Of a stretch of DNA of 64,000 nucleotides, positions 1 through 9,305 are shown in pieces. The notes below the pieces were generated by a model. It had not been told where the DNA came from. It saw only the letters and a list, made by a program, of their open reading frames with translations, and did not search any database. Source of the stretch: Brachybacterium subflavum (GTDB lineage Bacteria; Actinomycetota; Actinomycetes; Actinomycetales; Dermabacteraceae); contig NZ_VIGP01000004.1 of NCBI RefSeq assembly GCF_009299795.1, forward strand, positions 388,992 to 452,991. Direction: 5' to 3'. The translations under genes were made by a program, and so were the position numbers. Numbering within the stretch: position 1 is the first letter of the stretch; each line of letters starts with the position of its first letter.

Positions 1-345
1 CTCGCGCAGCAGGATCAGGATCGTCATCCACCAGGGGATGTACTCCCAGACCGAGAGCATGACGAAGGCGGCGCCGGTCATGGCCTTGTCCGCGATCGGG
101 TCGACGATCTTCCCGAAGTCGGTGATGAGGTTCCGGCTGCGGGCGAGGTGCCCGTCGAGGAAGTCCGTGATCATCGCGAGCACGAAGATCGCCGTGATCA
201 CGAGCCGCCCGGAGATGACGTCCGGGTAGAAGGCGGCGACGACGACGAACACCGGCACCATCACGCAGCGGATCATCGTGAGGATGTTCGCGATGTTCCA
301 CAGCGGGACGGGCGGGGCGTCCGGGTGGGTCTGCGGGGCGTTCAT
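1..345 (-). CDS. pgsA: CDP-diacylglycerol--glycerol-3-phosphate 3-phosphatidyltransferase (partial)
   Basis: Only the first 115 codons lie in the window; the 3' end runs off the left edge. The family is an integral membrane enzyme that makes phosphatidylglycerophosphate, the first committed step to phosphatidylglycerol and cardiolipin. The CDP-alcohol phosphotransferase signature is complete: D-x2-DG-x2-AR-x8-G-x3-D-x3-D, seen as DFLDGHLAR...GKIVDPIAD around residues 45-71. A hydrophobic helix precedes it (IANILTMIRCVMVPVFVVV). The ATG is preceded by GGAGCAGG. It lies 71 bases downstream of ftsK, the usual actinobacterial order. Assignment to PgsA rather than another CDP-alcohol transferase rests on this context. 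Confidence 0.85.
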   Translation of the reverse strand, partial: MNAPQTHPDAPPVPLWNIANILTMIRCVMVPVFVVVAAFYPDVISGRLVITAIFVLAMITDFLDGHLARSRNLITDFGKIVDPIADKAMTGAAFVMLSVWEYIPWWMTILILLRE

Positions 346-416
346 GCCTGCTCCTCGGTCGGCGTCGATGACGCCCGGTCGGGACTCGCGGTGTCGATCG
401 CTCGGGCGCCGACGGC

Positions 417-3400
417 TCACCTGCCGGTGAGCTGCCAGGCGTCCTCGCTCTCTCCCTCCGCGGAGTCGTAGTCGTCGTAGTAGTCGGTCGCGACGTCGCC
501 CGCGTCGTGGGCGAGCGGGTCCTGGCCGTAGCGGTCGGGGGCGCCGCCCTGCGCCGAGGCGGAGGGGGCGGGTCCGCCGGGCCCCGCGGGCGCGTCCCCG
601 GAGCCGTCGTCGCCCTCGTCCGCCCCGCCGTATCCGGCGTCGTCGTACGCGTCCTCGGAGTACCCGGCCCCGTCGCCCACGTCGGTGCCGGAGTCGAAGG
701 GGGCGTCGGAGTCCGAGGGGGCGCGGCCCGCTGACCCGGGGTCGTCCTCGCCCTTGATGCGGGCGACGGCGCCGGCGAGGTCGTCGGGGCCGACGAGGAC
801 GTCGCGGGACTTCGAGCCGATCGACGGGCCGACGATCTCGCGGGACTCGAGCAGGTCCATCAGGCGGCCGGCCTTGGCGAAGCCGACGCGGAGCTTGCGC
901 TGCAGCATGGAGGTCGAGCCGAACTGCGTGGTCACCACGAGCTCGGCCGCCTGCAGCAGCACCTCGAGATCGTCGCCGATGTCGTCGTCGATCTGCTTCT
1001 TGGCCGCGGCGACGGTGACGTCCTCGCGGTAGTGCGGCTTCATCTGCTTCTTGACATGGTCGACGACCTTGTGGATCTCCGACTCGTTGACCCAGGCGAC
1101 CTGGGCGCGCATCGGCTTGGCCTTGCCCATCGGGTGGAACAGGGCGTCGCCCTGCCCGATGAGCTTCTCGGCCCCGGGGGAATCCAGGATCACGCGGGAG
1201 TCCTGGAGGGAGGAGGTCGAGAAGGCCAGGCGGCTGGGCACGTTCGCCTTGATGATGCCGGTGACCACGTCGACGCTCGGACGCTGGGTCGCGAGCACGA
1301 GGTGGATGCCGGCGGCGCGGGCCAGCTGCGTGATGCGCTGGATCGAGGCCTCGACGTCGCGCGGGGCGACCATCATCAGGTCCGCGAGCTCGTCGACGAC
1401 GACCAGCAGGTACGGGTACGGGGCGAGGCGCCGCTCGCTGCCCGCGGGCACCTCGACCTCCCCGGCGCGCACGGCCTTGTTGAAGTCGTCGATGTGCTTG
1501 AAGCCGAAGGTCGCGAGGTCGTCGTAGCGGGCGTCCATCTCCTTGACGACCCACTCGAGGGCCTCGGCGGCCTTCTTCGGGTTGGTGATGATTGGCGTGA
1601 TGAGGTGCGGGATGCCCTCGTAGATCGTGAGCTCCACGCGCTTGGGGTCCACGAGCACCATGCGCACCTCCTCCGGGGTGGCGCGCATGAGGATCGAGGT
1701 GATCATCGCGTTCACGAGGCTCGACTTGCCCGAGCCGGTGGCACCCGCGACCAGCAGGTGCGGCATCTTCGCGAGGTTCGCGACGACGTAGCCGCCCTCG
1801 ACGTCCTTGCCCACGCCCATCACCATCGGGTGCTCGTTGCGGGTCGCGACGGGGCTGCGCAGCACGTCGCCCAGGGCGACGGTCTCGCGGTCGGCGTTCG
1901 GGATCTCGATGCCGATGGCCTTCTTGCCCGGGATCGGCGAGAGGATGCGCACGTCCGAGCTCGCGACCGCGTACGAGATGTTCTTGTCGAGCGCTGTGAC
2001 CTTCTCGACCTTCGTGCCGGGTGCGAGCTCGACCTCGTAGCGGGTGACCGTCGGGCCGCGCGAGAAGCCGACGACCTCCGCGTTGACGTTGAACTGGGCG
2101 AAGACCTCGCCGAGGGCCTCGACCACGCGGTCGTTGGCCTCGGAGCGGGACTTCGCGGGCGGGCCCTCGAGGAGGAACGACGAGTCCGGGAGGGTGTAGA
2201 CGACGTCGCCCGCGAGCTCGAGCTGCTCCCCCGCGCGCGGCAGGTCCCCGCTGGGCGGGAGGATGATCTCGGGGCGCTCCTCCTGCGCCGCCTTCGAGGC
2301 CGCGGCCGCCGACGGGGCCTGGCGGGTCTGCTGGCCGTCCTGCGCGCCCGCGGCGCCCTGACCGCGCGCGCCCTTCTGTCCGCGCGCACCGGAGGCCGGC
2401 ATCGGCGCGGTGCGCCCGTCGGCCCCGGCGCCGCCGGCCGGGAGGGCGGCGGTCTTCCCGGGGAAGCCCTTGGCGCGGGCGTTCTCGTCGGCGACGGCGT
2501 CGAAGACCTCGGTGCTGTCGGTGCCCTCGGCGCCGTCCGCGGCGCGGGAGCCCTTGCGGGTGCGGGCACCGCGGGAGCGACGGCCGCCGGCGGCGTCCTC
2601 GTCGTCCTGCACGGCGCCGGAGAAGGCCTCGTCGCCCGCGTAGCCGAACTCGTCGTGGTCGCGCGCGGCGTCCTCGGCGATCTCCTTCTTGGTGCGGCGG
2701 CGACGGGGCTTGGGAGCGGTCTCCGCCTGCTCCTCGGTCGCGGCGGGGGCGGCGGAGCGGCGCGGGCGCATTCCGAAGCTCTCGCGCTCGGCGTCCTCCT
2801 CCTCGCTGTGGCCGACGAGGCTCGCGTACACCCCGCGGATCCGTGAGGGCAGCGCCTCGACGGGCGTGGCGGTGAGCACGAGCACCGCGAACAGGGCCAC
2901 GAGGACGTAGACGGCGATCACCACGGGGGCCGGCACGAGCGCCTCGAGGGGCGCGGCGCCCAGGTAGCCGAGGACCCCGCCGCCGGAGGCGAGCGCGTCG
3001 ATCCCGTCGGACGGGGCGGGCATGCGCGCGTGGATCGAGGCGATCGCGGAGAACGAGACCATGAGCAGGGCGACGCCCAGGGCGATCCGCGTGTTCGCGC
3101 GCACGAAGTCGGGGCGCCGGAACATGCGCAGCGCCCAGCCGATCGCGAGCAGGGGCACCGCGACGGAGGCGATGCCGAAGGTGCCGCCGACCACCGCGTG
3201 CACGCCGTCGAACAGCGCGCCGGGCGCGCGGAACCACTCGCGGGTCGCCACGAGGGCCGCGATCAGCAGCAGGAACAGGGCGTAGCCGTCACGGCGCTGG
3301 TCGAAGGGGACCTCCCAGCGGGCCACGCCGATCGCGCGGATGAACCCGCCGATCGCGCGGGCGATGCCGAGGTATCCGGCGCGGACTGCGCGCACCGGGA

Positions 3401-3515
3401 GCGGGAGCGTCGACGGATCGTGGGCGGCCGCGCCGGCTCCTTGCGAGGAGCGGGAGGACGAGGTCCGGGACGAGCCCTTCGACGCACGTGCGGGGGAAGA
3501 CGTACGTGTCGCCAT
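417..3515 (-). CDS. ftsK: DNA translocase FtsK
   Basis: Septum-located DNA pump that clears and aligns chromosome termini during division. The 1032 residues comprise a basic Ser/Arg start, about four membrane helices (roughly 70-215), a long Ala/Asp/Arg-rich linker (215-440), the RecA-like motor with Walker A GATGSGKS near residue 592 and Walker [14 protein letters not shown], and the DNA-reading gamma winged helix (about 845-905, [21 protein letters not shown]). After gamma, where FtsK usually ends, about 110 acidic residues rich in Asp, Gly and Tyr follow. The ATG has no Shine-Dalgarno; a TAGATT box six bases upstream suggests a leaderless message. Confidence 0.96.
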   Translation of the reverse strand: MATRTSSPARASKGSSRTSSSRSSQGAGAAAHDPSTLPLPVRAVRAGYLGIARAIGGFIRAIGVARWEVPFDQRRDGYALFLLLIAALVATREWFRAPGALFDGVHAVVGGTFGIASVAVPLLAIGWALRMFRRPDFVRANTRIALGVALLMVSFSAIASIHARMPAPSDGIDALASGGGVLGYLGAAPLEALVPAPVVIAVYVLVALFAVLVLTATPVEALPSRIRGVYASLVGHSEEEDAERESFGMRPRRSAAPAATEEQAETAPKPRRRRTKKEIAEDAARDHDEFGYAGDEAFSGAVQDDEDAAGGRRSRGARTRKGSRAADGAEGTDSTEVFDAVADENARAKGFPGKTAALPAGGAGADGRTAPMPASGARGQKGARGQGAAGAQDGQQTRQAPSAAAASKAAQEERPEIILPPSGDLPRAGEQLELAGDVVYTLPDSSFLLEGPPAKSRSEANDRVVEALGEVFAQFNVNAEVVGFSRGPTVTRYEVELAPGTKVEKVTALDKNISYAVASSDVRILSPIPGKKAIGIEIPNADRETVALGDVLRSPVATRNEHPMVMGVGKDVEGGYVVANLAKMPHLLVAGATGSGKSSLVNAMITSILMRATPEEVRMVLVDPKRVELTIYEGIPHLITPIITNPKKAAEALEWVVKEMDARYDDLATFGFKHIDDFNKAVRAGEVEVPAGSERRLAPYPYLLVVVDELADLMMVAPRDVEASIQRITQLARAAGIHLVLATQRPSVDVVTGIIKANVPSRLAFSTSSLQDSRVILDSPGAEKLIGQGDALFHPMGKAKPMRAQVAWVNESEIHKVVDHVKKQMKPHYREDVTVAAAKKQIDDDIGDDLEVLLQAAELVVTTQFGSTSMLQRKLRVGFAKAGRLMDLLESREIVGPSIGSKSRDVLVGPDDLAGAVARIKGEDDPGSAGRAPSDSDAPFDSGTDVGDGAGYSEDAYDDAGYGGADEGDDGSGDAPAGPGGPAPSASAQGGAPDRYGQDPLAHDAGDVATDYYDDYDSAEGESEDAWQLTGR

Positions 3516-3521
3516 GGGGCC

Positions 3522-3527
3522 AATCTA
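3522..3527 (-). promoter_or_regulatory. -10 element (TAGATT) for ftsK, probable leaderless start
   Basis: TAGATT on the minus strand is followed by six bases and then the ftsK ATG, so transcription would begin at or next to the start codon. No convincing -35 hexamer is visible at 16-18 bases. The absence of a Shine-Dalgarno supports the reading. Confidence 0.5.
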
Positions 3528-3566
3528 CCCTCTCGGGCCCGTCGGGCCCGGGTGCGGCGACACGGA

Positions 3567-3609
3567 GACGTCCCGGATCCCGCTCGGGGCGAGCGGGATC
3601 CGGGACGTC
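3567..3609 (-). terminator. Perfect 19-bp GC-rich hairpin behind rnj
   Basis: Arms 3567-3585 and 3591-3609 are perfectly complementary with a five-base loop. It begins 24 bases past the RNase J stop codon and no U-run follows, as is common for actinobacterial intrinsic terminators. It separates the thyX-dapA-rnj operon from ftsK, which has its own -10 box. Confidence 0.75.
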
Positions 3610-3632
3610 CGGCAGGGTGTGCGCCGGCCCGA

Positions 3633-5333
3633 TCAGGCCTCGACGACCACCGGGATGATCATCGGGCGGCGGCGCAGGCGCTGACCCACGTAGCGGCCCA
3701 CGACCCGCCGCATGACCTGCTGCAGCTGGTGCGTGTCGCGCTTGCCGGTCTGCTCGGCGAGGGCCTTCTCGAGGGCCTTGACGATGTCGGGTCGGATCTT
3801 CTCGAAGACGGCCGTGTCCTCCGCGACGCCGCGGGCGTGGATCTCCGGGCCCGCGAGGATCTCGCCGGTCTCGGAGCTGACCACGGTGAACAGGGAGATG
3901 AAGCCCTCATCGGCGAGGATGCGGCGATCCTTGAGGTCGGCCTCGGAGATCTCGCCGATGCTGGATCCGTCCACGTACACGTAGCCGTTGGGGATCTCGC
4001 CCACGACCTTCGCGTTCCCGTCCTTGAGGTCGACCACGGAGCCGTCGTGCGCGAGGACCACGTGGTCGGCGGGCACGCCCGAGGACTCGGCGATGCGACC
4101 GTTGGCGATGAGGTGGCGGACCTCGCCGTGCACAGGCATGACGTTCTTCGGCCGCACGATGTTGTAGCAGTACAGGAGCTCCCCCGAGCTCGCGTGCCCG
4201 GAGACGTGCACGCGGGCGCTGCCCTGGTGGACCACCTCGGCGCCGAGGGCCATCAGGCCGTTGACGATCCGGAAGACCGCGTTCTCGTTGCCGGGGATCA
4301 GGGAGCTCGCGAGGATCACGACGTCCCCGGGGCCCACCGAGACGCGGTGGTCGCTGTTCGCGATCCGGCCCAGCGCCGCCATCGGCTCGCCCTGGCTGCC
4401 GGTGCACATGAGCACGACCTTCTCGTCGGGCAGGGAGTCGATCTTCTTGACGTCCACGAGGGTGTTCGGCGGCACGTCGAGGTAACCCATGTCCGAGGCG
4501 ATGCCCATGTTGCGCACCATCGAGCGGCCCACGAAGGCGACCTTGCGGCCGTGCTTCGCGGCGGCGTCGAGGACCTGCTGGACGCGGTGGACGTGGCTCG
4601 AGAACGATGCCACGACGATCTTCTGGCGCGAGCGCGCGAAGATCGAGTCGATGACCGGGCCGATCTCCCGCTCGGCGGTCGTGAAGCCCGGGACCTCGGC
4701 GTTCGTGGAGTCGACCATGAACAGGTCGACGCCCTTCTCACCCAGGCGTGCGAAGGCGCGCAGGTCGGTGATGCGGCCGTCGAGCGGCAGCTGATCCATC
4801 TTGAAGTCGCCGGTGTGCAGGACGGTCCCGGCGGGGGTCTGGATGTACACGGCGAGCGCGTCGGGGATCGAGTGGTTGACGGCGACGAACTCGCAGTCGA
4901 AGGGGCCGAAGCTCTCGCTGTCCCCCTCCTTGACGGCGAGGGTGTACGGCTTGATGCGGTGCTCGCGCAGCTTGGCCTCGATGAACGCGAGGGTGAGCTG
5001 GCTGCCGACGACGGGGATGTCGGGCTTCAGGCGCAGCAGGTAGGGCACGGCGCCGATGTGGTCCTCGTGGCCGTGGGTGAGGACGATCGCCGCGATGTCG
5101 TCGAGGCGGTCCTCGAGGTACTGGAAGTCCGGCAGGATCAGGTCCACGCCGGGCTGGGACTCCTCGGGGAACAGCACGCCGCAGTCGACGACGAGCAGGC
5201 GCCCGTTGTAGTCGAAGACGGTCATGTTGCGGCCCACGTCGCCGAGGCCGCCCAGCGGGATGATCCGCAGGGTGTCCTTGGCGGGCTTGCGGGGCTGCTG
5301 GAGCCGCTCGCTGAAGGGAGTGGTGAGTGTCAT
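3633..5333 (-). CDS. rnj: Ribonuclease J
   Basis: Metallo-beta-lactamase/beta-CASP nuclease of 566 residues, the family with 5'-3' exonuclease and endonuclease activity in mRNA decay and rRNA maturation. The zinc motif HGHEDH is at residues 87-92. The beta-CASP part follows (SFSSHVHRVQQVLDAA, CTGSQGEPMAAL, HVSGHAS), then VMPVHGEVRHL and the C-terminal domain. The ATG is preceded by GGAAGGAC. It lies 15 bases after dapA, so the two are probably cotranscribed; the same pairing occurs in mycobacteria. One gene only; whether a second RNase J exists elsewhere cannot be told. Confidence 0.95.
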   Translation of the reverse strand: MTLTTPFSERLQQPRKPAKDTLRIIPLGGLGDVGRNMTVFDYNGRLLVVDCGVLFPEESQPGVDLILPDFQYLEDRLDDIAAIVLTHGHEDHIGAVPYLLRLKPDIPVVGSQLTLAFIEAKLREHRIKPYTLAVKEGDSESFGPFDCEFVAVNHSIPDALAVYIQTPAGTVLHTGDFKMDQLPLDGRITDLRAFARLGEKGVDLFMVDSTNAEVPGFTTAEREIGPVIDSIFARSRQKIVVASFSSHVHRVQQVLDAAAKHGRKVAFVGRSMVRNMGIASDMGYLDVPPNTLVDVKKIDSLPDEKVVLMCTGSQGEPMAALGRIANSDHRVSVGPGDVVILASSLIPGNENAVFRIVNGLMALGAEVVHQGSARVHVSGHASSGELLYCYNIVRPKNVMPVHGEVRHLIANGRIAESSGVPADHVVLAHDGSVVDLKDGNAKVVGEIPNGYVYVDGSSIGEISEADLKDRRILADEGFISLFTVVSSETGEILAGPEIHARGVAEDTAVFEKIRPDIVKALEKALAEQTGKRDTHQLQQVMRRVVGRYVGQRLRRRPMIIPVVVEA

Positions 5334-5348
5334 GGGTCCTTCCGGTGT

Positions 5349-6269
5349 TCAGACGAGCGTCGGGATCCCCTCGACGGCGGCGAGCGATTCTCTGAGCTCG
5401 GCCATCTGGGGTGCGCTCGCAGGGGCGAGGGGGCCGCGGACGGTCGCGTGCGGGAGAACGCCCTGGAGCACCAGGGCCGTCTTCGCGGCGACCGCGCCGG
5501 GCATACGGGTCATGACCGCCTCGACCACGGGGGCCAGGCGGCGGTTGAGCTGCTGGGCAGCGGGGAGGTCGCCGGCCTGGACGGCGGCGACCATCTGCGC
5601 CTCGAGATCACCGGCGACGTGGCCGACGACCGAGACGATGCCGGCCGCTCCGACGGCGAGCCAGGCGAGGTTCAGGGCGTCCTCCCCCGAGTAGTACACG
5701 AGGTCGGACTGGGCGGTGACCAGGGCGGCCTGCTGGAGGTCGCCCTTGGCGTCCTTGACCGCGAGGATCCGCTCGTGCTGGGCGAGGCGCAGGAGCGTCT
5801 CGTGCGCGAGCGGGACGCCGCTGCGGCCGGGGATGTCGTAGAGCAGGATCGGCAGCTCGGTGGCGTCGGCCACCTGCTCGGTGTGCGCGATGATGCCGTC
5901 CTGGGAGGGCTTCGAGTAGTAGGGCGTGACGACGAGCAGGCCCTGCAGGTCGAGGTCCGCGTGGGCGCGGGCGAGCTCGATGCTGTGGCGGGTGTCGTTG
6001 CTGCCGACGCCCGCGAGCAGAGTGATCCCGGGGCCGACGGCCTCGCGCACGGCCCTGACCAGGGCGATCTTCTCCGCGTCGCTCGTGGTGGGCGATTCGC
6101 CCGTCGTCCCGTTGACCACGAGGCAGTCGTTGCCGTGCGCGACGAGATGCGCGGCGACGGCCTGCGCCGCATCCAGGTCGAGCTTCTCACCGTCCTCGGT
6201 GAAGGGGGTGACCATCGCGGTGCCGACGGTGCCGAAGGGCCGTGCTGCCGGTGCGGGCTGGACGGTCAT
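5349..6269 (-). CDS. dapA: 4-hydroxy-tetrahydrodipicolinate synthase
   Basis: Condenses pyruvate with aspartate semialdehyde in the diaminopimelate/lysine pathway. The 306-residue length is typical. Family motifs are visible: GTTGESPTTSDAEK near residue 55, the active-site TPYYSKPSQDG segment, and the Schiff-base lysine in ILAVKDAKGD (about residue 169). GGAGGACAG precedes the ATG. It sits between thyX and rnj in one operon; dapB is found at 11809-12564 in the same window, so two pathway steps are close but not in one transcript. Confidence 0.95.
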   Translation of the reverse strand: MTVQPAPAARPFGTVGTAMVTPFTEDGEKLDLDAAQAVAAHLVAHGNDCLVVNGTTGESPTTSDAEKIALVRAVREAVGPGITLLAGVGSNDTRHSIELARAHADLDLQGLLVVTPYYSKPSQDGIIAHTEQVADATELPILLYDIPGRSGVPLAHETLLRLAQHERILAVKDAKGDLQQAALVTAQSDLVYYSGEDALNLAWLAVGAAGIVSVVGHVAGDLEAQMVAAVQAGDLPAAQQLNRRLAPVVEAVMTRMPGAVAAKTALVLQGVLPHATVRGPLAPASAPQMAELRESLAAVEGIPTLV

Positions 6270-6323
6270 CTGTCCTCCTGGTGGGACTGCCTGATGGGGA
6301 TGCGGGTCTGTCGGGCGGACGGG

Positions 6324-7055
6324 TCAGGGGGCGACGCGGCCGCCCGCCTCGAAGGCGGCGTGGGTGAGCGGCATCTTCTCGGCGAAGTGCTGCTCCATGA
6401 GCTCGGCGACCATCTCGATCTCGCGCTGCGGGAAGGAGGGGAACGCCGAGTCGGGGCGCTGGGTGCGCAGGCTGAGGAAGTTCATCATGCTGCGCGCGTT
6501 CACGGTGACGTACATCGAGGAGTACAGGTTCAGCGGGAGCACGGTGCGCGCGACCTCGCGGGCCACGCCCGCCTCGAGCATCCGCCGGTATCCCTCGTAC
6601 GCGGAGGCCGACTGCGCGCGCACGGTCTCGTTCACGAGTTCGTGCTGCTCGGGAGTGCCGGGCTCGAAGGTGTAGGCGCCGGGCTTGCCGACCTGCTGGA
6701 GGCTGCGCTCGGGGCCGGGCACGTAGAACACCGCTCGCATCTTCCGGTAGCGCCCGGACTCCTCGTTGTAGGAGGCCATGCGGTGGCGCATGAACTCGCG
6801 GAACACGAAGATCGGCGCCTCGACGTAGAAGGTGAAGCTGTTGTGCTCGAAGGGGCTGCCGTGGCGGTCTCGCATGAGGAACCGGATCAGGCCCTTGTCG
6901 CGCTCGCTCGCGTCCTCGCCCGCGGTGGCCAGGGTCTTCTCCCCCTGGGTCGAGACGCGGGCCGCGAAGACGACGTCGCCGTCCTGCGCCGCCGACCGCA
7001 CCAGCTGGACGGTCATGTCGGACCGGAAGACGATGTCGCTCTCGCTGTCGCTCAT
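6324..7055 (-). CDS. thyX: FAD-dependent thymidylate synthase ThyX
   Basis: Makes dTMP from dUMP using methylene-tetrahydrofolate and reduced flavin. The 243-residue protein has the ThyX signature RHR-x7-S as RHRMASYNEES at residues 90-100, plus SPFEHNSFTF and LPLNLYSSMYVTVNARS. The frame stays open further upstream but the homology begins at MSDSES, so that ATG is used. There is no Shine-Dalgarno; a TACCCT box lies eight bases upstream. It is the first gene of thyX-dapA-rnj. Confidence 0.96.
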   Translation of the reverse strand: MSDSESDIVFRSDMTVQLVRSAAQDGDVVFAARVSTQGEKTLATAGEDASERDKGLIRFLMRDRHGSPFEHNSFTFYVEAPIFVFREFMRHRMASYNEESGRYRKMRAVFYVPGPERSLQQVGKPGAYTFEPGTPEQHELVNETVRAQSASAYEGYRRMLEAGVAREVARTVLPLNLYSSMYVTVNARSMMNFLSLRTQRPDSAFPSFPQREIEMVAELMEQHFAEKMPLTHAAFEAGGRVAP

Positions 7056-7063
7056 GGTTCCCC

Positions 7064-7069
7064 AGGGTA
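7064..7069 (-). promoter_or_regulatory. -10 element (TACCCT) for thyX-dapA-rnj
   Basis: A TAnnnT box eight bases before the thyX ATG, inside the 29-base gap after gatD. It would give an almost leaderless transcript. No clear -35 is seen. Confidence 0.4.
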
Positions 7070-7084
7070 GTCGAGCCGGTGGCC

Positions 7085-7942
7085 TCAGCGCGGCCGGGAC
7101 ATGGCGATGTCGCGGGCGCGCTGGGTGACGATCCCCTCCAGGTCGGGCGCGGTGTACGCGCACTCCCCCACCCGGTGGCGCACGGCCGCCCCGAGCAGAT
7201 GGTCGGCGAGCGCCGGGTTCTTGGGGAGCACGGAGCCGTGCAGGTAGGTGCCGATGACCTCTCGGTGCACGGCGCCCTCGGTGCCGTCGGCCCCGTTGTT
7301 CCCGCCGGCGCTCGAGCCGTCCTGGCCGAAGGGGCGCACGGTGCCCAGCGCCGTGCAGTCCGCCCCGAGAGTGGTCAGCCCGGAGTGGTTCTCGTAGCCG
7401 ACCACGGGCCCGAAGCGCTCGGTCTCGATGGTGAGGTTGCCGATCAGGCGGGTGCTGCTGCCGCGGGTCTCGACGTCCAGCAGGGAGATGCCGGTCAGCG
7501 GCTCGTCGGCCGTGTCGCCGGTGGCCGGCACGAACACGTGGCCGAACAGCTGGTAGGAGCCGCAGACGGCGAGCATGGGGACGTCCTGCTCGGCCCACTC
7601 GCGGATCGCGGGGCCGTGGGAGAGCAGGTCTGCGGCGATGCGCATCTGGCCGGAGTCCTGGCCGCCGCCGGCGACCACGAGATCCACGTCCTCCGGGAGC
7701 TCGTCGCCGACCTCGTGGGCCAGCAGGTCGACCTCGAAGCCGCTCCACTGGGCGCGCCGGATCAGCGTGAGGGTGTTCCCCCAGTCGCCGTAGATGTTCA
7801 TCTCGGAGGGGTAGAGCTGCAGGATCCGCAGAGCGGGAGCGTCCTGCCGGGCGGGCTGCTGGCGCGGCGTCGGGACCGGCGTGAGGTCCGCGCCGGTCCC
7901 GTCCTGCGCGGCCGACGGTGCGGGGTGCTCGTTCGTGCTCAC
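7085..7942 (-). CDS. gatD: Lipid II isoglutaminyl synthase, glutaminase subunit GatD
   Basis: CobB/CobQ-type glutamine amidotransferase that feeds ammonia to MurT for amidation of the D-glutamate of lipid II. Of 285 residues, the first 35 or so are a Pro/Gln/Ala-rich leader not needed by the family. The nucleophile is Cys127 in AVCGSYQLFG and the catalytic His is 235 in GTYLHGSVLPKNP. The start is a GTG that overlaps the murT stop as GTGA, so the two subunits are translationally coupled. GatD from a cobyrate-synthase-like paralogue is distinguished by the murT partner. Confidence 0.92.
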   Translation of the reverse strand: MSTNEHPAPSAAQDGTGADLTPVPTPRQQPARQDAPALRILQLYPSEMNIYGDWGNTLTLIRRAQWSGFEVDLLAHEVGDELPEDVDLVVAGGGQDSGQMRIAADLLSHGPAIREWAEQDVPMLAVCGSYQLFGHVFVPATGDTADEPLTGISLLDVETRGSSTRLIGNLTIETERFGPVVGYENHSGLTTLGADCTALGTVRPFGQDGSSAGGNNGADGTEGAVHREVIGTYLHGSVLPKNPALADHLLGAAVRHRVGECAYTAPDLEGIVTQRARDIAMSRPR

Positions 7943-9267
7943 AGGACCGTCTCCACGTGGGTGATCCGCGAGAGCTGCGTGCGCACGGCGAGCATCGCGG
8001 TGTAGGTGCAGAAGATACGCATCGGCCGGCCGCTCGCGCGGGCGGCATCGATCAGCGACCGCAGGGCCGCGCCGAGGTCGGTCTCGACGCCGTCCACGAG
8101 CACCTCGTCGTAGCGCAGGCGCAGGGCCATGTCGTAGGCGCGCACGCCGCTGACCACGTGGACGCCGCTCGCGCGCAGGGCGCTGAAGTCGACGTCCCAG
8201 AGCCAGGACATGTCGCGGCCGTCGGCGTACTCGTCGTTGATCGCGATCATGGTCTCGGCCGGGTCCGTGCCCGCGCTGAGCAGGCTCATCCGGAACCCGG
8301 CGGGGTTCTTCACGAGGGCCAGCTCGAGGGGGACGCCGTCGACCTCGAGCATCTCGCCGCGTCCGAAGGCGGCCCGCACGTGGGCGAGGGCGCGCAGCAG
8401 GGCCGGGAGGTCCGCGTCGGCCCCGAGCAGGGAGGAGGCGAGGGCCAGCGCGCCGGTGGCGTTGAGCATGTTGTGGACGCCGGGCAGCACGAACTCGACC
8501 TCGTGCTCGGCGCCGTCGACGAGGATGCGGGCGCGGCGGCCGTCGATGGCCTCGAGCCGCGTGGTGGGTGTCCGCGCGCCGTCGGCGGGGCCTGCGCCGA
8601 GGCCGGCGTCCTCGAGCATCGCGCCCCCGGCGTCCTCGCGGCGCAGGTCGTCGTCGGAGAGGAACACGCGGCGCAGCCCCTCCCCGATGCCGAAGCGCTC
8701 GATCCGAGCGCTCAGGTCGTCGGTGAAGCGCGGCGCGGACAGGCGCGGGTCGTCCCCGTTGAGGACGACGAGCTCGGTGCTGGCCTTCGCGACGGTGTGC
8801 AGGAGGTCGGCGGTGTGGTCGATCTCCCCGAAGCGGTCGAGCTGGTCGCGCATGACGTTCAGCAGCAGGCTCGCACGGGGACGCACCTGGCGCACGAAGT
8901 GCACGGCGTGGGCCTCGTCGAGCTCGAGCACGGCGATGTCGGCGGCGAGGCGACCGCGGGCGTCGACCTCGGTGAGCAGGGCCGCTGCCACACCGCGCAC
9001 GAAGTTCGAGCCGGTGGGGTTGGTGAACACCCGCAGGCCCTGGGAGCGCAGCAGCTCCACGAGGATCTTCGTGGTGGTCGTCTTCCCGTTGGTGCCCGAG
9101 ACGACGACCACGCCGAGCGGCAGCTCCTCGAGGGTGCGGGCGAGGAAGCCGGGATCGACCCTCTCGACCACGAGACCGGGGAAGGCACTGCCGCCGCGGC
9201 CCCCGCCGCGGAGTCTGGCCAGGCGGCGCGCGGCACGGCCGGCGGCCACGGTGAGAGCGGAACGCAT
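7939..9267 (-). CDS. murT: Lipid II isoglutaminyl synthase, Mur ligase-like subunit MurT
   Basis: ATP-dependent partner of GatD; activates the D-Glu carboxylate of lipid II at the cytoplasmic membrane. GTNGKTT (residues 58-64) is the Mur-ligase P-loop, LLNVMRDQLDRFGE the central motif, and KNPAGF...NDEYADGRDMSWLWD the C-terminal DUF1727 signature with the catalytic Asp. In the stretch 195-235, where described MurT proteins carry a four-cysteine zinc ribbon, this protein has an Asp/Gly/Ala linker and no cysteine. An ATG nine bases upstream (9276) is possible, but a TACGAT box overlapping it favours a leaderless start at 9267. Confidence 0.92.
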   Translation of the reverse strand: MRSALTVAAGRAARRLARLRGGGRGGSAFPGLVVERVDPGFLARTLEELPLGVVVVSGTNGKTTTTKILVELLRSQGLRVFTNPTGSNFVRGVAAALLTEVDARGRLAADIAVLELDEAHAVHFVRQVRPRASLLLNVMRDQLDRFGEIDHTADLLHTVAKASTELVVLNGDDPRLSAPRFTDDLSARIERFGIGEGLRRVFLSDDDLRREDAGGAMLEDAGLGAGPADGARTPTTRLEAIDGRRARILVDGAEHEVEFVLPGVHNMLNATGALALASSLLGADADLPALLRALAHVRAAFGRGEMLEVDGVPLELALVKNPAGFRMSLLSAGTDPAETMIAINDEYADGRDMSWLWDVDFSALRASGVHVVSGVRAYDMALRLRYDEVLVDGVETDLGAALRSLIDAARASGRPMRIFCTYTAMLAVRTQLSRITHVETVL

Positions 9268-9274
9268 GCTCGGC

Positions 9275-9280
9275 ATCGTA
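9275..9280 (-). promoter_or_regulatory. -10 element (TACGAT) for murT-gatD, probable leaderless start
   Basis: TACGAT is followed by seven bases and then ATGCGTTCC. It overlaps the alternative upstream ATG at 9276, which would therefore not be transcribed. No recognisable -35. Confidence 0.4.
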
Positions 9281-9305
9281 CTGGAGCCGGCAGGCGGGGA
9301 CGCCC

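Noticed and set aside
361-375. GGCGTC-N3-GACGCC hairpin between ftsK and pgsA as a terminator
   Set aside because: Only six pairs; far weaker than the other hairpins listed, and pgsA probably reads through from ftsK.
3030-7070. Open frame of 1346 codons on the plus strand opposite ftsK, rnj, dapA and thyX
   Set aside because: Antisense shadow caused by very high GC at third codon positions; its product is low-complexity Val/Asp/Gly/His repeats without any domain, while the minus strand encodes four clear enzymes.
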